Both the position numbers and the translations under genes were made by a program. Below, in pieces: positions 20,190 to 29,880 of a stretch of DNA of 64,000 bases (its first letter is position 1; each line of letters starts with the position of its first letter). The DNA is from Odoribacter splanchnicus DSM 20712 (lineage in GTDB: Bacteria; Bacteroidota; Bacteroidia; Bacteroidales; Marinifilaceae): assembly GCF_000190535.1 (NCBI RefSeq), contig NC_015160.1:3658001-3722000 (forward strand). The letters are read 5' to 3'. The notes under the pieces are model-generated. The model was not told where the DNA came from. It did no database searches and was given only the letters and a program-made list of their open reading frames with translations.

Positions 20190-21989
20190 CTAGTTGAATG
20201 CAATATCATAGGGAATACGTGCCAGTAATCCCTGGTTTTCTACCTTATTTTTCATCTGTTCCCAAGTCGTATAGAAAGTGCCTAGTTCTTCTTTCAACAG
20301 GCGTGCTTTTACTTCTGTCGTAAACTCGGCGAATAATTCCTCTATCGGACTTTTTACTACCGGATATTCCGTCAGGTTGTATTTTTCGATACCGGCTTTC
20401 TGAGCCGCAATCCGAATCGCATCTTCTAATCCTCCCAACACATCTACTAAACCGATTTTCAGGGCATCTTCTCCGGTCCATACCCGTCCCTGAGCGATGG
20501 CATGAAGTTCGTCATGGGTTAAACCGCGGCCGGACATAACACGGCTCAGAAAGGTTTCATACCCCTGATTGACATAGTTTTGCAGTACATTCCTTTCGTA
20601 GGGAGTTAAAGCCCGGTTACTGACCGGTAAAGGGAGGGGATAGCTTCCGCCGAAATCACTGTGATCGTTGGTTTTGACTACATCGGTATGGATTCCCATC
20701 TTATCTTCGATCAGTTTTTCGCCACTGAAAAACATACCGAAGATTCCGGTCGAACCGGTCAAAGTCGTCGGTTCGGCGACGATGGTGTCGGCTGCACACG
20801 AAATGTAGTATCCTCCTGAAGCTGCTACATTACCCATAGAAACGATCACCGGTTTGGTTTGTGTGGCTAGTTCGACTTCCCGCCAGATAATGTCGGAAGT
20901 CAGGGCACTGCCTCCCGGTGAGTTTACGCGCAGGACGATGGCTTTCACAGTATTGTCTTCCCGGATTTTACGGATTGTTTTTGCGAGCTCCGGCCCTATG
21001 GTATTATTTTTTTGCTCCAGTCCGATTTCTCCGGAAGCATATACGACGGCAATTTTGTCTTTATTAAATTCGATCGGTACTTCCGGAACCGAGGCATTCT
21101 GATAATCGGTCAGAGCAATCTGGTTCAATGGATCCGAACTTCCTACCCCACATTTCTCCTTCAATAAGGCAAGCATCTGATCTTCGTAGAGAACACCGTC
21201 GAAGAAACCGAAATCCTGAAATTGGCGGGTAGTGTAGAAATCGAAACGATTCGCCAGGGCATTGATCGAATCGACGGGGATGTTCCGGCTTTCTGCAATT
21301 CCTTTCACAATCGTCCCCCAGGAAGAATCGAGGTATTTCTGTACCTGTTCCCGGTTGGCAGGACTCATTTCGTCGGAGATAAAAGGCTCTACGGCCGATT
21401 TAAATTTACCGACTTTCACTACTTCGGGTTGTATGCCCAGTTTGGCCAGAGTCTCTTTGTAAAAAGAGATGCTACTGCTCATTCCGGTTAACAACAAAGG
21501 TGTTTCGGGGTTTACAAAGATTTTGTCGGCAACGGTAGCCAGATAATAACTTTTTTGGGAATATCCCAGATTCGAATAACTGTAAATAAACTTTCCGCTT
21601 TCCTTGAATTTTTGTAAAGCGTTCCGGATTTCCTGAGTAAAGGCCAGGGCTCCGAAATTTCCCTGAATTTCGGTCAGGTCCAGATAAATTCCCTGGATAC
21701 GCGAATCCTTGGCTGCTTTTTGTATGCTGGCTAATATTTTATTTAATCCCAGATTTTTCTTTGGAGTGAATGAGAGAAAATCGATATTGTCGAGCGGATT
21801 GTCGGAAGTCCGGTCCAGAATTTCTCCTTCCAGTTTAATAGTTAAGATACTATTATTTTTTACAGTAACTGTTTTTTCTGAAAAAGAAGCGATGGCTCCG
21901 ATAAACCCGATAAAAATAAAAAACAGAATAACATGGACAATCATTATACCCACAATAGTCGCCAGGGTATATTTCAAAAAGCTCTTCAT
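20190..21989 (-). CDS. sppA: Signal peptide peptidase SppA, 67-kDa type
   Basis: A 599-residue membrane-anchored serine protease with two tandem ClpP-like halves. One N-terminal helix (about 10-32) anchors it; the catalytic dyad is K197 (GKFKSAVEPF) in the first half and S391 (GNVAASGGYYIS) in the second, matching K209 and S409 of E. coli SppA. It digests cleaved signal peptides in the inner membrane. It heads the sppA-lpxK-PNP cluster, with a promoter 35 bases upstream. Confidence 0.95.
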   Translation of the reverse strand: MKSFLKYTLATIVGIMIVHVILFFIFIGFIGAIASFSEKTVTVKNNSILTIKLEGEILDRTSDNPLDNIDFLSFTPKKNLGLNKILASIQKAAKDSRIQGIYLDLTEIQGNFGALAFTQEIRNALQKFKESGKFIYSYSNLGYSQKSYYLATVADKIFVNPETPLLLTGMSSSISFYKETLAKLGIQPEVVKVGKFKSAVEPFISDEMSPANREQVQKYLDSSWGTIVKGIAESRNIPVDSINALANRFDFYTTRQFQDFGFFDGVLYEDQMLALLKEKCGVGSSDPLNQIALTDYQNASVPEVPIEFNKDKIAVVYASGEIGLEQKNNTIGPELAKTIRKIREDNTVKAIVLRVNSPGGSALTSDIIWREVELATQTKPVIVSMGNVAASGGYYISCAADTIVAEPTTLTGSTGIFGMFFSGEKLIEDKMGIHTDVVKTNDHSDFGGSYPLPLPVSNRALTPYERNVLQNYVNQGYETFLSRVMSGRGLTHDELHAIAQGRVWTGEDALKIGLVDVLGGLEDAIRIAAQKAGIEKYNLTEYPVVKSPIEELFAEFTTEVKARLLKEELGTFYTTWEQMKNKVENQGLLARIPYDIAFN

Positions 21990-22023
21990 CTCCGAATATT
22001 TTGAATATTTATTACAATACCTA

Positions 22024-22054
22024 CAAATGTAACCATATAATTGATTTAAGACAA
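22024..22054 (-). promoter_or_regulatory. Promoter of sppA (TTG-N20-TACATTTG)
   Basis: On the minus strand TTG (22054-22052) and TACATTTG (22031-22024) are 20 bases apart, and the ATG at 21989 follows after 34 bases. A separate -7-like box TAACTTTG at 22094-22101 on the plus strand, with TTTG 17 bases before it, may serve murA. Confidence 0.65.
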
Positions 22055-22233
22055 TATAAAATTGAAGTTATTTTTGTTTTACGCCTTTTTTGATAACTTT
22101 GAATGATTGAATCGGATTTTAAATTGATGGGCGGTTTAGGAGTGATGATTGGCGATTAGAAGTTGATACAGAGTTTGTTGATATGGATAGTTTGTTTTTC
22201 GGCAGTCGTTTGCCGTTCTTTTAAATAAGCGAT

Positions 22234-23541
22234 ATGAGTAAATTTGCAATTACCGGAGGAAGAAGACTGAAAGGGGAATTATGTCCTCAGGGAGCTAAAA
22301 ATGAGGCATTACAAGTGATCTGTGCCTGTTTACTGACCAAAGAAGAGGTAACCCTATCCAATGTCCCTGAGATTCTGGATGTTTTGAAGCTGATCGAATT
22401 ATTGCAGGGGATGGGCGTACAGGTCGGACACCCTGCACATGGAGAATTTGTCTTCAAGGCTTCGGATATCAACTTTGATTATTTCGAAACGGAAGATTTT
22501 TATAATAAAGCGGTCAGTCTGAGGGGGTCTATCATGATTCTCGGGCCACTATTGGCAGTCTACGGGTGTGGATTGATCCCTAAGCCCGGTGGAGATAAAA
22601 TCGGCCGGAGGCGGTTGGATACTCATTTCCTGGGTTTTGAGAAATTAGGGGCTACTTTCGATTATAATAGTTCGGAAGGTTGCTTCCGGGCTTCGGCTGA
22701 GAAATTACGGGGATGTTATATGTTGCTCGACGAAGCTTCGGTGACAGGTACGGCTAATATTATTATGGCTGCGGTATTGGCAGAGGGAATGACTACGATC
22801 TATAATGCGGCTTGTGAGCCATATATCCAGCAATTATGTCTGATGCTGAATGCGATGGGCGCCCGGATTTCGGGGATTGCTTCGAATCTTCTGACCATAG
22901 AGGGAGTAAAGGAGCTGAAAGGTTGTCATCATCGTTGTCTGCCCGATATGATCGAAGTGGGAAGTTATATCGGATTGGCTGCGATGACCCGTTCGGAGAT
23001 TACCATCCGGAATGTGAATATACGCCAATTGGGAATCATTCCCGATTCTTTCCGCCGTCTCGGTATCCGGATCGAGGAACGCGGAGACGATCTGTATATT
23101 CCGCGTCAGGAGCATTATATGATCGAGGATTTTATCGATGGCTCGATTCTAACGGTTGCGGATGCGCCCTGGCCCGGTTTGACACCCGACTTACTGAGTG
23201 TGTTCCTGGTGGTCGCTACCCAGGCTAAAGGAAGTGTGTTGATTCATCAGAAAATGTTCGAGAGTCGCTTGTTCTTTGTAGATAAGCTGATCGATATGGG
23301 AGCTAAGATTATCCTTTGCGATCCCCACCGGGCGACAGTCATCGGACAGAATCACGAATCACAGTTAAGGGCTACCAAAATGACCTCTCCCGATATTCGG
23401 GCCGGTATTGCTCTGTTGATCGCCGCTCTATCGGCTCAGGGAGTCAGTACAATTCATAATATCGACCAGATCGACCGGGGGTATGAGCATATCGATGAAA
23501 AATTGAATGCGATCGGTGCAGAGATCCGAAGGATCGGATGA
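22234..23541 (+). CDS. murA: UDP-N-acetylglucosamine 1-carboxyvinyltransferase with Asp at the fosfomycin site
   Basis: A 435-residue enzyme for the first committed step of peptidoglycan synthesis (transfer of enolpyruvate from PEP to UDP-GlcNAc). The two-domain EPSP-synthase fold is evident, with K22-N23 in QGAKNEAL, LPGG-like loop at 118-121 and RRRLDTH after it. The loop residue that is Cys115 in E. coli (PGGCAIG) is Asp here: PGGDKIG, D121. Asp at this place keeps the enzyme active and prevents alkylation by fosfomycin; it is known in Mycobacterium, Chlamydia and other groups. Monocistronic. Confidence 0.95.
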   Translation: MSKFAITGGRRLKGELCPQGAKNEALQVICACLLTKEEVTLSNVPEILDVLKLIELLQGMGVQVGHPAHGEFVFKASDINFDYFETEDFYNKAVSLRGSIMILGPLLAVYGCGLIPKPGGDKIGRRRLDTHFLGFEKLGATFDYNSSEGCFRASAEKLRGCYMLLDEASVTGTANIIMAAVLAEGMTTIYNAACEPYIQQLCLMLNAMGARISGIASNLLTIEGVKELKGCHHRCLPDMIEVGSYIGLAAMTRSEITIRNVNIRQLGIIPDSFRRLGIRIEERGDDLYIPRQEHYMIEDFIDGSILTVADAPWPGLTPDLLSVFLVVATQAKGSVLIHQKMFESRLFFVDKLIDMGAKIILCDPHRATVIGQNHESQLRATKMTSPDIRAGIALLIAALSAQGVSTIHNIDQIDRGYEHIDEKLNAIGAEIRRIG

Positions 23542-23642
23542 TACTTGGTTTAAAGGTAGAATTATTCTGTCGTTACTTATTCGTCTTCGGTGATCGGAAT
23601 TGTCGACCCGGTCGCTTCTGTCGGTCGTCTGGCTTTTTCTAT

Positions 23643-24001
23643 CACTGACCGGCGGAACTCCTCGCAAGCTCGTCAGACACCACCGGTCGGGCGTTCAGAA
23701 AAAGTAAGACGACACTCGCCAGAGCTCCAATGGTCACCAATCCCGATCACCTCCGACTAACGTTATCACTGAATTGCAGATTAGTCTTGATTTAAGAAAG
23801 CTTATTCTCACTGGAAATAATCCGGACGGTCCGGCTTCCTGCTACTGCAAATTTCTGGCTGTATTTTCTTTGCCGGTTAGCTCTGCCGTGAGATGCAGGG
23901 TTTTATGCCGGAAGACCATTGGAGCGGGAACGAGGATCCGGTTAGGTTTTCCGAACGCCCGACCGGTGGTGTCTGAGCGAAGCGAGTTCCGCCGGTCAGT
24001 G
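23643..24001. repeat. MITE-like element with long inverted ends
   Basis: The ends carry two blocks of perfect inverted repeat: 18 bp (23643-23660 with 23984-24001) and 24 bp (23673-23696 with 23953-23976). Between the two blocks the spacers differ (12 and 7 bases, both with a CTCG/GCTTCGC type mini-palindrome). The central 256 bases code for nothing that I recognise. The 700 bases between murA and folK hold no gene; short open frames there come from the repeat itself. Confidence 0.7.
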
Positions 24002-24106
24002 AAGGAAAACCTTACCGGACCGGTCCAGGCGAACCGGTCTGACGGTATAAAACCCGAAATCGGAATAGATAGAAAAAAATAAACCTACTTTTAAAGTAGT
24101 TAAATA

Positions 24107-24156
24107 GGTTTCAACGGTTACAAAAGTTTTAAAAGTCAAGTCTAACCGTTGAAACC
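24107..24156. repeat. Dispersed hairpin repeat, copy 2
   Basis: Perfect 14-bp arms at 24107-24120 (GGTTTCAACGGTTA) and 24143-24156, loop of 22 bases containing AGTCAAGTC. It is related to the element at 11688-11738, including the AACGGTT arm core and a following TAACTAAAAA stretch. It lies between the MITE-like element and the 3' end of folK. Confidence 0.7.
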
Positions 24157-24239
24157 ATGGTAACTTATGTAATCGCTGTAACTAAAAAAGTTTTATTCAT
24201 CCAGTTTATTTTCTTGCTTGCTGAAGCTTCGAAGCAAGA

Positions 24240-24728
24240 TTAGTCCGGAAGTTTTCGGGCCTGTAGCTTATCCGGACATTCTTGCAGTAAGGTGGCGATT
24301 GTTTTCTGAAATACCGGATGGACAAAATCCGGTAAGATTTCTGCCAGAGGAGTCAGTACAAAATTGCGTTCCTGCATACGGGGATGAGGAAGTATTAAAT
24401 CCGGCGTATTCAGAATGACAGAATCATAAAATAACAGGTCGATATCGATCGGACGGGAAGAATAGCGGGGTCCGCCGGCAAGTCTGATCCGTCCTAAGCG
24501 TTTTTCTGTTTCGAGACAACGTTGTAAAAAATCGAAGGCCGATAACCGGGTTTGAAAAACAACGACCTGGTTGAGAAAGTTTTCATCACATTCGAAGCCC
24601 CAGGGGGCTGTTTCGTAAAACGACGAAGCCATTACCCATTGCTCTGTCGATGACAATATTCGAATGGCTTCTGTTATAAGCTGGCGTTTATTGCCGGAAT
24701 TGCTTCCCAGTATGGTGACTACCTGCAT
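24240..24728 (-). CDS. folK: 2-amino-4-hydroxy-6-hydroxymethyldihydropteridine diphosphokinase
   Basis: A 162-residue cytosolic enzyme that moves pyrophosphate from ATP to 6-hydroxymethyl-dihydropterin in folate synthesis. The family signature GPRYSSRPIDIDLLFYDS is present, with the Mg-binding D-x-D pair, and LGSNSGNK near the N-terminus and HPRMQERNFVL follow the family pattern. It follows the DUF4290 gene after 3 bases on the same strand, the usual Bacteroidota order. Confidence 0.95.
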   Translation of the reverse strand: MQVVTILGSNSGNKRQLITEAIRILSSTEQWVMASSFYETAPWGFECDENFLNQVVVFQTRLSAFDFLQRCLETEKRLGRIRLAGGPRYSSRPIDIDLLFYDSVILNTPDLILPHPRMQERNFVLTPLAEILPDFVHPVFQKTIATLLQECPDKLQARKLPD

Positions 24729-24731
24729 CTT

Positions 24732-25397
24732 TTACCCGTTCTTTTTGTAATATTGCCGGTTATTGTTGCCTTTATTATTGTTGTTATTGTTATTCTTCTG
24801 GTAGTTTTTGTTCATCGGCTTATTGGAACTGGGCTTGCTCTTTTTCTGTAACAGATCTTTCGGATTGGAAAGAGTCATACCCTCCGGTAAGATAACGGTA
24901 CAGCCGCATAAGGTGTTGATGTCGTTATAGATTTGTTCGTCTTCGACGCTATCTTTATTCCAGGTGAGGAATGATTTCTTCATGTGGTTGGCGGTCAGAA
25001 CGATCAGTGCTCTTTTTTGTTCCGGATCTTCCAGCTCTTTGATTTTGTCTATGAGTTTTTCAACTAATTTGCCGTAGTGCTTGTATTTGATGTGATTCGA
25101 ACTGTAAGGCAGTCTTTCCGGTTTCTCCTGTAGTTTGGAGAGAGAAGGGAGAGGATAGGGAGTATCTATATCCAATTTAAATTCAGACATGATGGCCAGA
25201 TGATCCCAAAGTTTATGCCGGAAATCGGGAACGTCCCGTAAGTGAGGATAAAGATTTCCCATCACGTCGATTACTGTCTTTGCGGCTCTGGTTCTTTCTT
25301 CCCGGTCTTCAATGGTCAATAGGTAATCTACCATTTTTTGTATGTTACGTCCATATTCAGGAAGTAATAATTTTTTCTTTTGGGTATTATATTCCAT
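24732..25397 (-). CDS. DUF4290 protein with a poly-Asn tail
   Basis: A 221-residue protein of the Bacteroidota-specific DUF4290 family, with the conserved start (YNTQKKKLLLPEYGRNIQKMV) and the DLLTVRDVAGNLYPHLRDV-like segment near 45-60. The last 25 residues are almost only Asn, Lys and Gly (residues about 196-221), a low-complexity disordered tail. The role is unknown; the family regularly sits beside folK or murA genes, as here. Confidence 0.85.
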   Translation of the reverse strand: MEYNTQKKKLLLPEYGRNIQKMVDYLLTIEDREERTRAAKTVIDVMGNLYPHLRDVPDFRHKLWDHLAIMSEFKLDIDTPYPLPSLSKLQEKPERLPYSSNHIKYKHYGKLVEKLIDKIKELEDPEQKRALIVLTANHMKKSFLTWNKDSVEDEQIYNDINTLCGCTVILPEGMTLSNPKDLLQKKSKPSSNKPMNKNYQKNNNNNNNKGNNNRQYYKKNG

Positions 25398-25597
25398 AAA
25401 AATACTATGTGTTTCTTAATCGCAGTACGTTGTTTTTACCAGATATAAAGAAAATATTTATTTATTTGCAGACTTTAACCGGATTTCTCCGGGTTGAAGG
25501 CAATCCGAAAATCGTTATTCTGTAAAATAGCGATTTCAAGGTATCTCTTTCAGATTATGAGGCAAATATACGCTTTTTAGTGTTCTGACGGAAGTTT

Positions 25598-27868
25598 TTA
25601 GTCTGCTTGAATGTATAATTTTGCAAATTTTAACAAAAGAGTCCGGCTTCCCCCTTCACGGAAGACCACTTTTGCCTTTTTTTGTACGCCTAAACCTTCC
25701 AGGTTGACCACTTTTCCGGCTCCGAAGGTAGGATGGAAAATGATCATACCGGGAACGACCTGATTGGAGTCGATCGGTTTGAGTTTCGATCGGTCGATGG
25801 CCGGAATATCTATTGTTGCGGGTTTATTCAAAGTGATCGCCGGCTTATGTAAACCGGACATAGCTGTCGTAGTTTTTAATTTGAAACCTGAGGGTTCTTC
25901 CCGCATCGCGATATATCCTTCGAGGAATTCCTGATCGATCTCACCGATAAAACGGGAAGGCCGCGAGGATACCACTTGGCCGTTTTTGTAACGGGAAGTG
26001 GCGAACGACATGAAAGCCCGTTTTTCTGCCCGGGTGAGAGCGACATAGAAAAGCCGCCGTTCTTCTTCCAGGGCGGCAGGAGTGGTCACACATTGCTGGG
26101 CCGGGAAAAGTTCTTCTTCCAGACCGGTGATAAATACATTGCTGAATTCCAGTCCTTTCGATGCATGGATGGTCATGAGGGTCACTTTGTTTTGATCCCC
26201 TTCTTTATCTCCGTCCTGATCTGTCAACAACGCTACTCCTTCGAGGAAGGCCGGTAATTTATCGTCTTTCCCCTCTTTATAGGCGGTTTCACTGAAATCT
26301 TTGATACCGTTCAGGAGCTCCTGGATATTTTCTTTCCGGGATACGCCCTCCGGTGTTTCGTCATTGGAAAGGTCGTCGATGATACCGGAAGAACGGGCGA
26401 TGATAACAGCTGCGTCATACGCATTTTCATTCGCTATCTGTTCCCGGAAACGTTCGATCAGACTACCGAATTTCTGTAATTTGGAAAGGGTACCGCTGTT
26501 GAAAGCGCCGGCCACCTTATCGAGGTTACAGAGTACGGTCCACAGGCTGACATGATATTTCCCGGCGATTTCCCGGATTTTGTCTACGGTCGAATCTCCG
26601 ATTCCCCGACGGGGATAGTTGATGATCCGTTTGAAAGCTTCTTCATCGTTCTGATTCACGGTCAACCGGAAATAAGCCAGCAAATCCTTGATTTCTTTCC
26701 GTTGGTAGAAAGATTGGCCGCCGTAAATTTTATAAGGAATATTCCGTTTACGGAGGGCTTCTTCTAAGATACGCGACTGGGCATTCGTACGGTAGAGAAT
26801 AGCAAAATCGCTGTATTCCTGCTGCTCGTAATTGGCTAGCCGGAAGATTTCATTCGTGACCTGGAAACCTTCTTCCTTATCGGATAAGGCCCGCAATACC
26901 TTGATCTTTTCACCTTCTTCGTTTTGAGAAAAGGTCTTTTTGGGAATTTGTTCTTTGTTCTTACTGATCACACAATTCGCTGCATCTACGATCGTGGTCG
27001 TCGACCGGTAATTTTGCTCCAGTTTGTATAGCTTGTATTCCGGATAATCGTTTTTAAAATTAAGGATGTTCTCGATCCGGGCTCCCCGGAAAGAATAAAT
27101 ACTTTGTGCATCATCCCCGACTACACAGATGTTATGATGCCGGTCCGAAAGTTTTTTTACGATCAGGTATTGGGCGTAATTGGTATCCTGATATTCGTCG
27201 ACCAGGATATAATTGAATTTCTGTTGATATTTGGCCAGAATGTCCGGGAAATCACGGAACAGGATATTGGTTTGCAGCAAAAGATCGTCGAAATCCATGG
27301 TATCCGATTGTTTGCAACGCTGCTGGTATTGTTTGTAGATTTCTCCCAATAACGGGCGTTTGCCGGCTGTATCTTCGGATAAAATGCGGGAAGATTGGGC
27401 ATAACTCTGAGCGACGATCAGGTTGTTTTTCGCCATCGAAATCCGTCCGAGGATTGTGCTCGGTTTGTAAATCTTATCGTCCAGTTTCATGTCTTTGACG
27501 ATGGCCTTGATCATATTTTTAGAATCCTGGGTATCGTAGATGGTATAGCTCGATGTATAGCCTAATTTCTCGGCTTCGAATCGCAGGATTTTTGAAAAAA
27601 TCGAGTGGAAAGTTCCCATCCACAGGTTGGCAGCGATTTCCTGGCCCACTAACTCTGCAATTCGTTTTTGCATTTCACGGGCAGCTTTATTGGTAAAGGT
27701 CAGGGCCAGAATTTTATAGGCCGGCACTCCCTGACTGAGCAATTGGGCTATCCGGTAGGTCAATACACGTGTTTTGCCTGAACCGGCACCTGCAATGACC
27801 AATGAAGGACCTTCTGTGTTGATGACCGCCTCCTGCTGACTGCTGTTTAATTCATTGATAAAATTCAC
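25598..27868 (-). CDS. pcrA: UvrD/PcrA-type superfamily 1 DNA helicase
   Basis: A 756-residue 3'-5' helicase of DNA repair and replication-conflict resolution. Motif I is AGAGSGKT at 26-33, motif II VDEYQDTN near 225, motif VI VALTRAEKRAF near 615, and the two 2B insertions are of full size. The C-terminus ends in the Tudor-like domain (PGMIIFHPTFGAGKVVNLEG) that binds RNA polymerase in PcrA. A full promoter is found 48 bases upstream. It is transcribed alone. Confidence 0.95.
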   Translation of the reverse strand: MNFINELNSSQQEAVINTEGPSLVIAGAGSGKTRVLTYRIAQLLSQGVPAYKILALTFTNKAAREMQKRIAELVGQEIAANLWMGTFHSIFSKILRFEAEKLGYTSSYTIYDTQDSKNMIKAIVKDMKLDDKIYKPSTILGRISMAKNNLIVAQSYAQSSRILSEDTAGKRPLLGEIYKQYQQRCKQSDTMDFDDLLLQTNILFRDFPDILAKYQQKFNYILVDEYQDTNYAQYLIVKKLSDRHHNICVVGDDAQSIYSFRGARIENILNFKNDYPEYKLYKLEQNYRSTTTIVDAANCVISKNKEQIPKKTFSQNEEGEKIKVLRALSDKEEGFQVTNEIFRLANYEQQEYSDFAILYRTNAQSRILEEALRKRNIPYKIYGGQSFYQRKEIKDLLAYFRLTVNQNDEEAFKRIINYPRRGIGDSTVDKIREIAGKYHVSLWTVLCNLDKVAGAFNSGTLSKLQKFGSLIERFREQIANENAYDAAVIIARSSGIIDDLSNDETPEGVSRKENIQELLNGIKDFSETAYKEGKDDKLPAFLEGVALLTDQDGDKEGDQNKVTLMTIHASKGLEFSNVFITGLEEELFPAQQCVTTPAALEEERRLFYVALTRAEKRAFMSFATSRYKNGQVVSSRPSRFIGEIDQEFLEGYIAMREEPSGFKLKTTTAMSGLHKPAITLNKPATIDIPAIDRSKLKPIDSNQVVPGMIIFHPTFGAGKVVNLEGLGVQKKAKVVFREGGSRTLLLKFAKLYIQAD

Positions 27869-27915
27869 CCTGAATAAATTTTTGATCGACGATAATGATT
27901 GATTATTTCCCGTAG

Positions 27916-27947
27916 CAAAATTAAAAATTAATCTCCAGCCTCACAAA
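27916..27947 (-). promoter_or_regulatory. Promoter of the helicase gene (TTTG-N20-TAATTTTG)
   Basis: On the minus strand TTTG (27947-27944) and TAATTTTG (27923-27916) are 20 bases apart, with a 47-base leader to the ATG at 27868. Confidence 0.7.
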
Positions 27948-27991
27948 ATACCGGGGATTTTTAGTAATATTGCAAGGATAATCGTCAAAGT

Positions 27992-29173
27992 GTGTGGAGA
28001 TGTAAGTATTGTAAAACTTTTCTGTATGTTATCCGTCAGACCCAGGGCGGAGCGGTTCCGGAAGGGCAGGTGAGTTTTGTGCCGGGAGGAGATCGTTGGG
28101 AATTCGGCTGGACTTACGAGGGTTCCCCTCAGGCCGTTGCTCCGTATGAGGATTCTACCCGCTTGACCGTCCCTTTGCTGGGAAACGGACTCTATACTTT
28201 TACTGCCCGAAAGGACGGGGTGAATACGGTTCAGGAACGGTTTTATGTGTTTTATGATTTTATGGATTTTAAAATTACCTTGACCGATGTACTGGATTGT
28301 GAATATATTACGATTCATATCGATTATCTTTATATTCCCGATTTTGCCGGTTTTCCCGGTGGAGAGAATGTGGATTACTGGGTCGATTGGGATGGCAAAG
28401 AACGGCAATTGTCTTCTATGAATGACTATCGGTATGAAGATCTAAGTCAGGCTGTCGCCGGCTGTGCCGAAGATGTGTCTTGCCGCATTAGGATCAAGGA
28501 TCGTTTCGGATTCGTATGGGAAAGTAACGAAGTGACTTACGAATCGATGATCCCGGAGGCTGTCCCTGAACTGACTCTGGGAAATACGGTGGATGTGGTC
28601 GGGGAAGTCGGCGATGAAATGGGACAGGCGCCTTTAGAAGTAGAATTCGATGCTTCCGGTTCTAAAAATGCTTCTTCTTATGAATGGTATTTGTATAAAG
28701 ATACGACCGATTTGGTCGGAATGGTCTTATCGCCCGAGGATAGCCTGATTGGAAATCAGATCCGGACGCCGGAAGATTTTGTTTATACTTACGAGCATTC
28801 CGGACGGTATAAGGTAATGCTCGTAGCCATCCATGGAAAAGGAAATTTTTGCCGGGATACTTCGGATATACAATATGTAAATGTCGTCGAATCTTTGCTG
28901 GATGTCCCGAATGTCTTTACACCCAATGGAGACGGTAAGAATGATATTTTTAAGGTGAAAGCCTTGTCCCTGGAATCTTTCCAAGGGGTGATTCTGAACC
29001 GTTGGGGACGTAAAATCTACGAATGGAACGACCCTTCGGAAGGCTGGGACGGACGTATCGGGGGTAAATATGCAAGCCCGGGAACTTATTTTTATGTGAT
29101 TACTGCCAAAGGAAGAGAGAAGGTGAATCCTCCGAAATATGTTAAAAAAGGAGCTTTGTTGTTAGTCCGTTAA
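27992..29173 (+). CDS. Secreted protein with PKD-like domain and type IX (CHU_C) sorting domain
   Basis: A 393-residue protein whose C-terminal 90 residues are the gliding-motility-associated CHU_C domain (VPNVFTPNGDGKNDIFKV, LNRWGRKIYEW, PGTYFYVI), the type B signal for export by the type IX system. A PKD-like Ig domain lies at about 205-290 (APLEVEFDASGSKNASS). The N-terminus is uncertain: the frame opens with GTG at 27992 and gives a weak hydrophobic stretch (CKTFLYVI) instead of a clear signal peptide, so the 5' end may be truncated or shifted. The related gene family is often followed by a TPR gene, as here. Confidence 0.75.
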   Translation: MWRCKYCKTFLYVIRQTQGGAVPEGQVSFVPGGDRWEFGWTYEGSPQAVAPYEDSTRLTVPLLGNGLYTFTARKDGVNTVQERFYVFYDFMDFKITLTDVLDCEYITIHIDYLYIPDFAGFPGGENVDYWVDWDGKERQLSSMNDYRYEDLSQAVAGCAEDVSCRIRIKDRFGFVWESNEVTYESMIPEAVPELTLGNTVDVVGEVGDEMGQAPLEVEFDASGSKNASSYEWYLYKDTTDLVGMVLSPEDSLIGNQIRTPEDFVYTYEHSGRYKVMLVAIHGKGNFCRDTSDIQYVNVVESLLDVPNVFTPNGDGKNDIFKVKALSLESFQGVILNRWGRKIYEWNDPSEGWDGRIGGKYASPGTYFYVITAKGREKVNPPKYVKKGALLLVR

Positions 29174-29260
29174 GGGAAATATTTTTGCAACTAAGTTTTT
29201 AGTTGAAACGTTTGTTTTATCGTTGAAATCTTTCTTTATTTGTGATGGAATATCAAAACT

Positions 29261-29880
29261 ATTGAAATAAAGATATATTTCGTTCTTGGAATCCTGTTTT
29301 GTATTATAGGAAATTATGCTCAGGACATCGGTCGGCAAATTTTAGAAAGAGAGTTGGACCGGAATCATTACGATGAGGTTTTAAGAGGTGTCGATTCTTT
29401 ATACCGGATAGAAGGTGAATCTTCCGATTTGCTTTTTTTGAAGGTAAAGCCAATGAAGGGATGTTGCGTTATAAGGCAACTTTCCGCTGTTATTCGGAGT
29501 GGTTGGAGCGGGATTCTTCCGATTGGGATACCCGGCTTGCTTTAGCGCGGGTAGCAGCCTTGGCGGGGCGGACGATGAAAGCGGTCGATATCTATGAACA
29601 ATTGGCCGGAGAAGATTCTCTGGATTTTTTTGTCAATTATCAGCTGGCCCGTTTGTATCAGCAGATAGGTAAAACTGTTCGGGCGATCGGAATCTATGAT
29701 CGTTTATATCAGACAGACACGACAAATGTCATTTTATTAAAACGGATCGGAGATTGTTACAACCGGATAGGCTGGAGTATGAATGCCGTAGATCATTATT
29801 TACGTGCTGTCTGTTTGGACCCGGAAGATGGAGAGACTGTCGTGAAGGCTGTCAATCTGATGATGGCGAATACAGTTTTG
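29261..29880 (+). pseudogene. TPR-repeat protein broken at its start, in the middle and at its end
   Basis: From an ATT at 29261 (no ATG) the frame reads a signal-peptide-like KIYFVLGILFCIIG, then QILERELDRNHYDEV. At the run of seven T (29433-29439) one base is missing: adding one T joins the frame to FEGKANEGMLRYKATFRCY and the rest. Four or more TPR units follow (ARVAALAGRTMKAVDIYEQL, ARLYQQIGKTVRAIGIYDRL, IGDCYNRIGWSMNAVDHYLRA). Near 29880 the TPR sequence stops and a nuclease remnant follows in the same frame. Start lost, frame lost, C-terminus replaced. Confidence 0.7.

Noticed and set aside
23774..24082. A 102-codon frame within the MITE-like element
   Set aside because: Its most striking piece (VVSERSEFRRS) is merely the translation of the palindromic end; the rest is low in protein character.
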